Shown here: positions 1-6,103 of the stretch, in pieces | How the letters are laid out: every line of letters starts with the position of its first letter | Position numbering within the stretch: position 1 is the stretch's first letter | Source of the DNA: Erysipelotrichaceae bacterium | Lineage (GTDB): Bacteria; Bacillota_I; Bacilli_A; Erysipelotrichales; Erysipelotrichaceae | DNA: 11,152 bases | Assembly: GCA_900770275.1 (NCBI GenBank) | Contig: CAAGJS010000111.1 | Span: 1-11,152 of the forward strand | Reading direction: 5' to 3' | The notes under the pieces: model-generated | The model's database searches: none | Told to the model about the DNA's origin: nothing | What the model saw: the letters and a program-made list of their open reading frames with translations, nothing else | Program-made: the position numbers and the translations under genes

Positions 1-143
1 ATTCGATCCAGACGCTGTCTGTAATCGTTATTTTCAAGATCACTGATTGTTTCTACAAAATACAATGCATCTCCGTTGACGGACGGGCGCAGATCGCTCA
101 GAAAATGAAAGTTCGTAAAATCTTCCAGCTTCATCGGTTCCAT
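1..143 (-). CDS. S9 family peptidase (prolyl oligopeptidase family), N-terminal part only
   Basis: Only the first 47 codons are in the window; the gene continues past the left edge. The protein begins MEPMKLEDFTNFHFLSDLRP and continues with a G-D-A-L-Y-F-V stretch and E-N-N-D-Y. This matches the usual start of S9C-type acylaminoacyl/dipeptidyl peptidases (KLEDF...FLS...SPDG...AFV...L..NDY), where the first beta-propeller blade begins. The catalytic alpha/beta-hydrolase domain is not visible. The start at 143 is preferred over the internal ATG at 134 because a GAGAGG ribosome binding site (158-153) lies 9 bases upstream. The gene follows the opp operon terminator on the same strand, so it may be expressed by readthrough or from a promoter I could not identify. 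Known members of this family hydrolyse short peptides, often after proline or at blocked N-termini, which fits the neighbouring peptide importer. Family assignment rests on a short stretch. Confidence 0.75.
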   Translation of the reverse strand, partial: MEPMKLEDFTNFHFLSDLRPSVNGDALYFVETISDLENNDYRQRLDR

Positions 144-151
144 GAAATACA

Positions 152-256
152 ACCTCTCTCCTAAAAAACAAGAAACAGAACAATAGCAAAACAAAAAACA
201 GAACAAAGAACAGAACAAACACAAACAATAAACCAGACTGAACAAACAGATATAAA
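152..256 (-). other. T/G-rich, nearly A-free leader of the S9 peptidase gene
   Basis: Read on the minus strand this intergenic stretch is almost entirely T and G with some C and very few A. It contains three copies of TTGTTCTGT (plus-strand ACAGAACAA at 175-183, 199-207 and 210-218). It would give a U-rich, weakly structured 5' leader. I see no convincing -10/-35 pair in it. The open frame across it is a composition artefact. Confidence 0.5.
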
Positions 257-292
257 GAAACAGTAAGAAGCCAGCCTACTCCTTACTGTTTC
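257..292 (-). terminator. Rho-independent terminator of the opp operon
   Basis: A perfect 11-bp inverted repeat pairs GAAACAGTAAG (257-267) with CTTACTGTTTC (282-292) around a 14-base loop, 16 bases after the oppA stop. On the minus strand the stem is followed by TTTATATCTGTTTGTT, a moderately T-rich tail; on the plus strand no T-tract follows. The stem is long but not GC-rich, so termination may be partial, allowing some readthrough into the S9 peptidase. Confidence 0.75.
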
Positions 293-307
293 ATCAAATT
301 ACTCTGC

Positions 308-1984
308 TTAGTCCTGCGGAACCTTGACGTACCAGAAGACAACGTTGCCCTGCGGGTTCGGGATGTATCCGGTAGTGCCGGGCTTAGCCAGCATTACAGA
401 CTTGTAACCGAACAGCGGAACAATGTAGCTCTGCTCCTCAACGAGGTACTTCTCAGCTTCGTGCAGCTTCGCATAACGCTCAGAACCTTCAAGCTCACGG
501 GAATCCATGATCATCTGATCATAGGTATCATCGCCCCAGACGTGAGCACTCGGCTGATTGGACTGCAGCGGCATATCAAGGAACGTCGACGGATCCATGT
601 AGTCTGCGGAGAACGCATGACGAGCCAGCTCGAAGTTGCCATCCGAACGATCCTGGAAGAAGGTACGGATTTCGCCTGTCTGCAGTGTCAGATCAACGTA
701 GATATCAGCCCACTGTTCCTTCAGGACAGCTGCGACTGTATCATGCATCGAGTTCTGGTTGTAGTAGTACGTCAGCTTCAGAGGGTTGTCTGCAGAATAG
801 CCTGCAGCTTCCATCAGAGAACGAGCCTCATCCTTGTCCGTGTATGTATACTTCTCTTCAGCATCAGCCTCCTCACGGAAGTCACCGGTATCACCCGGAA
901 TACCAACCGGAACAAGACCATCGAGCTCATAGTACACACCCGGAACATCGAGAGCCGTAACGATTGCAGAACGGTCTACGCCAAGCGACAGAGCACGGCG
1001 AACGTTCGCATCATGGAGAGCCTCAACATCACCGAAGGAGTTGATCAGAACGAAGTAGTTGATAACGGAGCTTGCCAGAACCAGCTCATCCGAATCTGCA
1101 TAGGTCTTGGCAACCGACGGATCCAGCGACGTCGCATAGTCGATTTCACCCGTCTGATATGCAAGCAGCTGCGCATCCATATCAGCCATGACTTCACAGG
1201 TCATCGTATTCACAGTGATCTGATCCGCATCCGGGAAATACTCGTTCTTCTCCATGACGATCTCAGAAGCACGGTCGATGGACGTCGGATGGAACGGACC
1301 ATTGGTCGGGATGCTCGCATCATCTGCCCATGTATAGTCACCGGACTTTGCCAGATCCTCACGCATCGGGTAGAAGACACCTGCCGACAGCAGCGACAGG
1401 AAGTACGGGCACTTGTTGGCAAGCTGAATGACAATTGTCGTATCATCCGGTGCCGAAATACCAAGATCGCTCATCGTATCAACCGGCTGGCCAATGTACT
1501 CAGCAGCGTTGAGCACATAGTCCGTCATGAAGTACGAATAATAGGAATCTGCAGCGCCAAGAGACAGCGCATGCTTCATGCCATAGACGTAATCGCCGGC
1601 GACGCACGGCTGACCATCGGACCACTTCAGATCATCACGCAGCGTGAAGGTATACGTCATCGTATCTTCATCATAGGTCTCATCCTTGACAGCTGCCGCA
1701 ACCATCGAACCATCCTCAGCGATGTAGTACATCGGATAGTAGATCTGGTTCAGAACATAGGATGTAACGGAGTCGGACGCATAGCCCGGATCCAGGTAGC
1801 TCGGCTCACCGCCGATCGCATACGTGAATGTATCCTTGTACGCAACATCGGTCGTACCAGCGTCAGCACCAGCAGAAGCGCCAGATGTCGATGTGCCGGA
1901 ATCTGTCGTCGAACTGGATCCGCAGGCAGCCAGAGATACAGCCATCAGACCAGCCAGCGCAGACTTAACAAATCTGTACTTCAT
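308..1984 (-). CDS. oppA: Oligopeptide ABC transporter substrate-binding lipoprotein OppA
   Basis: This 558-residue protein captures peptides outside the membrane and delivers them to OppBC. The N-terminus MKYRFVKSALAGLMAVSLAAC is a lipoprotein signal peptide with lipobox LAAC; Cys21 would be lipidated. A Ser/Thr/Gly/Ala-rich linker (about 22-45) follows. The rest matches the SBP_bac_5 family (cluster C binding proteins): E-P-S-Y-L-D-P near the start, then FTLRDDLKWSDGQPCVAGDY, the hallmark segment of OppA/DppA proteins, and near the C-terminus the usual run on 'extended ... PLF'. Length is normal for the family. AAGGAGG at 2002-1996, 11 bases before the ATG, sets the start. It is the last gene of the operon, 22 bases after oppF, in B-C-D-F-A order. 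Substrate range cannot be read from sequence; peptide binding is inferred from OppDF-type partners and the flanking peptidases. Confidence 0.93.
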   Translation of the reverse strand: MKYRFVKSALAGLMAVSLAACGSSSTTDSGTSTSGASAGADAGTTDVAYKDTFTYAIGGEPSYLDPGYASDSVTSYVLNQIYYPMYYIAEDGSMVAAAVKDETYDEDTMTYTFTLRDDLKWSDGQPCVAGDYVYGMKHALSLGAADSYYSYFMTDYVLNAAEYIGQPVDTMSDLGISAPDDTTIVIQLANKCPYFLSLLSAGVFYPMREDLAKSGDYTWADDASIPTNGPFHPTSIDRASEIVMEKNEYFPDADQITVNTMTCEVMADMDAQLLAYQTGEIDYATSLDPSVAKTYADSDELVLASSVINYFVLINSFGDVEALHDANVRRALSLGVDRSAIVTALDVPGVYYELDGLVPVGIPGDTGDFREEADAEEKYTYTDKDEARSLMEAAGYSADNPLKLTYYYNQNSMHDTVAAVLKEQWADIYVDLTLQTGEIRTFFQDRSDGNFELARHAFSADYMDPSTFLDMPLQSNQPSAHVWGDDTYDQMIMDSRELEGSERYAKLHEAEKYLVEEQSYIVPLFGYKSVMLAKPGTTGYIPNPQGNVVFWYVKVPQD

Positions 1985-2006
1985 ACAATTTCATTCCTCC
2001 TTTTTC

Positions 2007-2996
2007 TTACTTCTCATAAAGATGACAGCAGACCATGCGTTCCCCGATCTGGATCGGCTTGGGTGCCTCGGTTCTGCAGCGTTCCGTCGCCTTGGGGCAG
2101 CGGGTACAGAACGGGCATCCCTTCGGAGGGTTGATTGGGCTGGGAATCTCGCCCTCCAGCACGATGCGTCCCTTTGCCTTTGCAACATCGGGATCCGGAA
2201 TCGGAATCGCAGACAGCAGTGCTGCCGTATATGGATGCAGCGGCCGATGATATACATCGGCGCTTGGTCCCAGTTCCACAAGATGACCAAGATACATAAC
2301 CCCGATACGATCCGAGATATGCTTGACCATCGAAAGATCATGGGCAATGAAGATATAGGAAATGCCCAGCTCCTTCTGAATCTGTTCCAGCAGGTTCACA
2401 ACCTGCGCCTGAATCGAAACATCGAGTGCCGAAATCGGCTCGTCGCACACAATGAACTCCGGATTCACTGCCAGAGCTCTTGCAATGCCGATACGCTGAC
2501 GCTGACCCCCCGAGAACTCCGCCGGATAGCGGCGAATGTGGTCCGGCTTCAGACCAACGATCTTCAGCAGCTCAACCACCCGTGCCTCCCGTTCCTCATC
2601 CGTGTTGTAGATGTTATGAACGATCATCGGCTCCTTGATGATTTCACCGACCGTCATACGCGGATCCAGTGAAGCGTAAGGATCCTGGAAGATCATCTGC
2701 ATCTTCTTGCGGTAAGCCTTGAGCTGCTTCCCTTTCAAATGCGAAATGTCTTCGCCCTCGTATTCAATGGTGCCGCCCGTCGGCTCATAGATCTTTACGA
2801 TCGTACGGCCCAGCGTCGTCTTGCCGCAGCCCGATTCACCGACGAGTCCAAACGTCTCATTCTTATAAACATCGAACGAAACATCATCAACGGCTTTGAC
2901 GATCTGTTTCTTTGTGAAGACGCCCTTCGTCACATCGAAGTAGGTCTTCAGGTTTCTTACCTTCAGGACCGGAGTCTTGTTACTTGTTTCCGTCAT
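2007..2996 (-). CDS. oppF: Oligopeptide ABC transporter ATP-binding protein OppF
   Basis: One of the two ATPases that power the Opp importer on the cytoplasmic face. The protein is 329 residues from the chosen start MTETSNKTPV. Visible motifs: Walker A GESGCGKT (53-60), Q-loop FQDP (Gln104), ABC signature FSGGQRQR (161-168), Walker B FIVCDEP (181-187) and H-loop His219. The C-terminal oligopeptide-transporter extension carries Cys294, 297, 300, 307, 323 and 324. An upstream ATG at 3044 would add 16 residues lacking family similarity. The start at 2996 has AGGAGG at 3009-3004, 7 bases away, and is strongly preferred. It overlaps the end of oppD by 17 bases, implying translational coupling. The ribosome binding site lies within oppD. 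Confidence 0.93.
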   Translation of the reverse strand: MTETSNKTPVLKVRNLKTYFDVTKGVFTKKQIVKAVDDVSFDVYKNETFGLVGESGCGKTTLGRTIVKIYEPTGGTIEYEGEDISHLKGKQLKAYRKKMQMIFQDPYASLDPRMTVGEIIKEPMIVHNIYNTDEEREARVVELLKIVGLKPDHIRRYPAEFSGGQRQRIGIARALAVNPEFIVCDEPISALDVSIQAQVVNLLEQIQKELGISYIFIAHDLSMVKHISDRIGVMYLGHLVELGPSADVYHRPLHPYTAALLSAIPIPDPDVAKAKGRIVLEGEIPSPINPPKGCPFCTRCPKATERCRTEAPKPIQIGERMVCCHLYEK

Positions 2997-3990
2997 TCTT
3001 CGCCCTCCTGTCCAGCAGCCAGCAGCGGCACGTATGCGACCCACTCAGCACCGTCCGATCCGGCATATAGTCCTTGCATACACGCATCGCCTTCGCACAG
3101 CGGTCCACGAACGGACAGCCCTTCGGCGGATTGAGAAGATCAGGCGGCGAACCCGGAATCGGCTGCAGCGGCTGATCGTCATCATCCTCCGGATTCGCAA
3201 CGCAGCTCAGAAGACCCTTCGTATATTCATGGGCAGGGCGATAGAAGATATCCTGCACCGTCCCTTCTTCCACAACCTTGCCGCCATACATGATGCAGAT
3301 GCGGTCGCACAGCTTCGCCACAACGCCAAGGTCGTGGGAAATCATGATGACAGCCGAATTCGATTTCTGCTTCAGATCATCAATCAGCTCCAGCACCTGG
3401 GCCTGAATCGTAACGTCGAGCGCCGTTGTCGGCTCATCGGCAATGATCAGTTTCGGCGAATTCGCCAGCGCAATGGCGATGACAATTCTCTGACGCATGC
3501 CGCCGGAAAACTCAAACGGATACTGATCAATACGCTTCTCAGGAGAAGGAATACCGACCTGCACCATCAGATCCAGCGCACGTTTCCGTGCCTCAGCCTT
3601 GCTCATCTTCGTATGGTTCAGCAGCGGCTCCATGAGCTGATCCCCGACCTTGGTGATCGGATCCAAGAACGTCATCGGATCCTGGAAGATCATGCCCATC
3701 GTGTTGCCGCGAATCTCACGCATCTTGGCTTCATAGGCCTTCTTATTCGGAAACTTCGAAGGAGAAATATCTTCCCCGTCAAATGTAATCTTTCCATTGG
3801 CTACCTTTCCGTTTTCAGCCAGAAGGCCGATGATCGAGTACATGGTCTGTGACTTTCCGGATCCCGATTCGCCAACGATGCCAAGGGCCTCACCCTTGTC
3901 AACATGCAGCGTAACGTCGCGGACCGCCTGTACGGTTCCTGAGTCGGTGTGGAACTGTGTATTCAAGTGTTCTACTTCCAGCAATGCCAT
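2980..3990 (-). CDS. oppD: Oligopeptide ABC transporter ATP-binding protein OppD
   Basis: The second ATPase of the Opp importer, 336 residues. Visible motifs: Walker A GESGSGKS (40-47), Q-loop FQDP (Gln103), signature FSGGMRQR (161-168), Walker B LIIADEP (181-187) followed by TTALD, and H-loop His219. The M in the signature and the MYSIIGLL helix after Walker A are typical of OppD/DppD rather than OppF. The C-terminal tail has the NPPKGCPF motif and cysteines 292, 298, 305, 321 and 323. The start is fixed by AAGGAGGTG (4004-3996), which overlaps the oppC stop codon; the gap to oppC is 12 bases. OppD pairs with OppF to form a heterodimeric ATPase. Confidence 0.94.
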   Translation of the reverse strand: MALLEVEHLNTQFHTDSGTVQAVRDVTLHVDKGEALGIVGESGSGKSQTMYSIIGLLAENGKVANGKITFDGEDISPSKFPNKKAYEAKMREIRGNTMGMIFQDPMTFLDPITKVGDQLMEPLLNHTKMSKAEARKRALDLMVQVGIPSPEKRIDQYPFEFSGGMRQRIVIAIALANSPKLIIADEPTTALDVTIQAQVLELIDDLKQKSNSAVIMISHDLGVVAKLCDRICIMYGGKVVEEGTVQDIFYRPAHEYTKGLLSCVANPEDDDDQPLQPIPGSPPDLLNPPKGCPFVDRCAKAMRVCKDYMPDRTVLSGSHTCRCWLLDRRAKNDGNK

Positions 3991-4002
3991 TCCGACACCT
4001 CC

Positions 4003-4929
4003 TTATCTTGTCTTCATCTGGAACGCTTCCCCAATGCCGTCACCGACAAAGTTCAGCGACAGAATCGTCAGGCAGATCGCGCTGATCGGCCAGATAATCT
4101 GAACCGGGTTGGTGAATACCAGCTGCCGGCAGTCATTTGCCAGAATGCCCCAGCTCGGCGTCGTCGGCGAAAGTCCAATACCGACGAAGGAAAGGAAGGA
4201 TTCCGTAAAGATGGCTGAGGGAACCATGAGCGTCAGTTCAACGATGATCGGTCCCAGCGAGTTGACAACCAGATGCTTCAGAAGGATGCGGGCATCGCTG
4301 CAGCCGATGACCTTGGCCGCCAGCGAAAATTCCTTTTCCTTCAGTGACATGACCTGGGTACGGACCTGACGTGCCATGCCGATCCAGGAAGTGAGGCAGA
4401 TGGCAAGGATCATGGAGTTGACCGAGTTGCCAAATACCATGAGAATCAGAATGACATACAACAGCGTCGGAACCGAATAGATGATGTCAATGATCCGCAT
4501 CATGATCATGTCCGTCTTGCCGCCGACATAGCCCGAGATGCCGCCATAGACGATGCCGACAACCAGATTGATGGCTGCCGAAATGAAGCCGATCGACAGC
4601 GAAATGCGGGCACCGTAGAAGATACGAACGAAGATGTCGCGTCCCAGCTTATCCGTTCCAAACGGATGGGCCATGGATGGCAGCGCATTTCGTACCGAAA
4701 TATCCTGCGACTCATAGGTATAGGGAGAAAGTGCCGGTACAGCGATTGCCATCACAACCATGAAGGCAAGGAAGATCAGACCGAAGAGAGCGAGCTTGTT
4801 CTTGCGGAACCGGTCCCACGCGTCTCTTGCGAAGGTCTTCGACTTCATGGCGATGAATTCGGAATTCTTCTCATCTTCCGGCAGCGGTGTAAACATGCTG
4901 TCGGGAATGTTCATATTGATTTCGCTCAT
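4003..4929 (-). CDS. oppC: Oligopeptide ABC transporter permease OppC
   Basis: Membrane permease of the Opp importer, 308 residues. The N-terminal cytoplasmic segment (1-45) leads into the first membrane helix (about 46-68), as in the OppC_N domain. The conserved HPFGTDKLGRDIFVRI segment (88-103) and further helices follow. The EAA-type coupling loop that docks on the ATPases is near 200-223, with AAKVIGCSDARIL. The C-terminus GDGIGEAFQ matches the usual OppC/DppC ending (GDGLRDALDP). A longer frame from 4986 would add 19 residues overlapping oppB. I chose 4929 because AGGTGA (4940-4935) lies 5 bases upstream, the protein then starts as MSEINMN, and the gap to oppB is a normal 10 bases. Confidence 0.93.
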   Translation of the reverse strand: MSEINMNIPDSMFTPLPEDEKNSEFIAMKSKTFARDAWDRFRKNKLALFGLIFLAFMVVMAIAVPALSPYTYESQDISVRNALPSMAHPFGTDKLGRDIFVRIFYGARISLSIGFISAAINLVVGIVYGGISGYVGGKTDMIMMRIIDIIYSVPTLLYVILILMVFGNSVNSMILAICLTSWIGMARQVRTQVMSLKEKEFSLAAKVIGCSDARILLKHLVVNSLGPIIVELTLMVPSAIFTESFLSFVGIGLSPTTPSWGILANDCRQLVFTNPVQIIWPISAICLTILSLNFVGDGIGEAFQMKTR

Positions 4930-4939
4930 GTCTCTCACC

Positions 4940-5863
4940 TCACTTTTCCAGCTTGATCCGAGGATCGACGACAGCTGCCGCAACATCTGAAACGAGGTTC
5001 ATGACGATGACGATCGCACCCAGGAACATCGTCAGCCCCATGACCAGCGTATAGTCACGGTTTGTGATGGAGTTGGTGAACTCACGTCCGATGCCCGGGA
5101 TCGAGAACAGCGTCTCAATGACCAGGGAACCGGTAACCAGTCCCGAGAACATCGGACCAGCGTAGGTGATGACCGGAAGAAGCGAATTCTTTAAAGCATG
5201 CTTGCGAATGACCTTCGATTCACTGTCACCGGTCGAGCGGGCCAGGATGATGTAGTCATCATTCATGACATCACGCATACTCGAACGCTGCAGACGTGTA
5301 ACGTTGGAAATCGGTCCCAGTGACAATGCCAGACACGGCATGATGAAGTGCTTCCAGCTCTTGAGACCAACGACGGGCAGCCATCCGAGCCAGACGCCGA
5401 AGACAATCATCATTAACAGGGCAAACAGGAACGAGGGTATCGAGACACCGAGCGTCGCAAATACCGTAATCGCTCCGTTAACGGCCCCGTGTTTGGTCAG
5501 TGCCGAAATGATTCCCAGCAGCAGTCCGATGCCCATGGAGAAGACAAAGGCGATCAGACCGATCTCAGCGGTAACCGGAGCACGCTGAGCGATGATGGCG
5601 CTGACCTGCTGGCCGCGCTTGGAGATGGATTCGCCAAAGTCTCCGTGCAGCGCGTTATTCATGTAAATGACATACTGCTCCGAGATCGGCTTATCGAGGC
5701 CGTATTTTTCTTCCAGTGCCGCATAGACCTCAGGTGAGAGTCCTCTGCCTTCCTGTGAAAACGGATCACCCGGCATCGCATGGACGCCGAAGAACGTGAT
5801 CGTCGCCAAGATGAACAGTGTCAAAACGCCTACAAGCAGTCGTTTGATAATGTATTTAAGCAT
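4940..5863 (-). CDS. oppB: Oligopeptide ABC transporter permease OppB
   Basis: Membrane permease and first gene of the opp operon, 307 residues. The start MLKYIIKRLLVGVLTLFILA is the typical OppB/DppB first helix, followed by PGDPF (31-35), YGLDKPISEQY and the periplasmic GDFGESI segment. Later helices lie at about 102-122, 132-158, 175-185, 230-250 and 272-293. The EAA-type loop is at about 202-230 (DYIILARSTG...RKHALKNSLLP), followed by the family motif ETLFSIPGIGRE (250-261). AAGGAGG at 5875-5869, 5 bases upstream, supports the start. It is preceded by a leader of about 95 bases and the candidate promoter at 5964-5993. OppB pairs with OppC to form the channel. Confidence 0.94.
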   Translation of the reverse strand: MLKYIIKRLLVGVLTLFILATITFFGVHAMPGDPFSQEGRGLSPEVYAALEEKYGLDKPISEQYVIYMNNALHGDFGESISKRGQQVSAIIAQRAPVTAEIGLIAFVFSMGIGLLLGIISALTKHGAVNGAITVFATLGVSIPSFLFALLMMIVFGVWLGWLPVVGLKSWKHFIMPCLALSLGPISNVTRLQRSSMRDVMNDDYIILARSTGDSESKVIRKHALKNSLLPVITYAGPMFSGLVTGSLVIETLFSIPGIGREFTNSITNRDYTLVMGLTMFLGAIVIVMNLVSDVAAAVVDPRIKLEK

Positions 5864-5886
5864 CCCATCCTCCTTCTGACTTGAAT

Positions 5887-5917
5887 CGAGAATTCACACC
5901 CCGAAGATGAATTCTTG
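5887..5917 (-). promoter_or_regulatory. Hairpin in the opp 5' leader
   Basis: CGAGAATTCA (5887-5896) can pair with TGAATTCTTG (5908-5917), ten pairs with one G-T wobble, around an 11-base loop. It lies between the predicted opp transcription start (about 5957) and the oppB ribosome binding site, ending 12 bases before it. No T-tract follows, so it is not a simple terminator. It could be an RNA stability or protein-binding element, or a DNA operator. Function is unknown. Confidence 0.4.
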
Positions 5918-5963
5918 TTAGGAACAACTTCAAGGGTACCGCAGATTGTGAAAGGCGTGCAAA

Positions 5964-5993
5964 ATTATGTAAATAAAATGAATAAAATTTCAA
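5964..5993 (-). promoter_or_regulatory. Sigma-A type promoter of the opp operon
   Basis: On the minus strand TTGAAA (5993-5988; 5 of 6 matches to TTGACA) is followed after 18 bases by CATAAT (5969-5964; 5 of 6 to TATAAT). The surroundings are AT-rich. Transcription would start near 5957, leaving a leader of about 95 bases before oppB. This is the best promoter match in the divergent intergenic region. Confidence 0.65.
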
Positions 5994-6004
5994 ACGTCGT
6001 TGAA

Positions 6005-6019
6005 AATTTTCGGAAAACT
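6005..6019. promoter_or_regulatory. CodY-box-like operator between opp and the M24 peptidase
   Basis: The 15 bases AATTTTCGGAAAACT match the CodY consensus AATTTTCWGAAAATT at 13 of 15 positions. The mismatches are G at the central W and C at position 14. An overlapping reverse half-site GAAAATT sits at 6002-6008. The box lies 12 bases upstream of the opp -35. CodY is the Bacillota GTP/branched-chain amino acid sensor known to repress opp/dpp and peptidase genes. Whether this organism encodes CodY is not visible here. Confidence 0.5.
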
Positions 6020-6020
6020 A

Positions 6021-6054
6021 TTTTCATTAACCGTTTTCATTCCCGATTTTCATT
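6021..6054. repeat. Three TTTTCATT direct repeats, 13-bp period
   Basis: Identical 8-mers occur at 6021-6028, 6034-6041 and 6047-6054, each separated by 5 different bases, so the period is exactly 13 bp. The last repeat abuts the -35 of the M24 peptidase promoter. They may be binding sites for a regulator. The TTTTCA core also resembles a CodY half-site. Confidence 0.55.
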
Positions 6055-6080
6055 TCACGTCATCAATTTCCATCTATGAT
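6054..6080 (+). promoter_or_regulatory. Possible promoter of the M24 peptidase gene
   Basis: TATGAT (6075-6080) is a 5 of 6 match to the -10 consensus. The candidate -35, TTCACG (6054-6059), is weak and only 15 bases upstream, shorter than ideal, which suggests an activated or weak promoter. Transcription would start near 6087, just before the AAGGA (6094-6098) ribosome binding site. Confidence 0.4.
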
Positions 6081-6103
6081 GAACAGAAGAAAGAAGGATA
6101 ACT

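Noticed and set aside
40..228. Minus-strand open frame encoding a Phe/Val/Leu-rich peptide
   Set aside because: It arises from the T/G-rich leader and overlaps the better S9 peptidase start in another frame. The hydrophobic run is a composition artefact.
461..2134. Long plus-strand open frame (557 codons) opposite oppA and oppF
   Set aside because: It runs antisense across two clear Opp genes, has no recognisable motifs or ribosome binding site, and is rich in Arg, Ile and His as expected from reading the complementary strand of real codons. Similar antisense frames at 1824-2672 and 2977-3852 were dropped for the same reason.
2997..3044. Upstream start for oppF adding 16 residues
   Set aside because: The added residues are not family-like, and the internal start at 2996 has an ideal ribosome binding site. 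The same logic rejects oppC from 4986, the ATPase from 8754 and DUF1905 from 10928.
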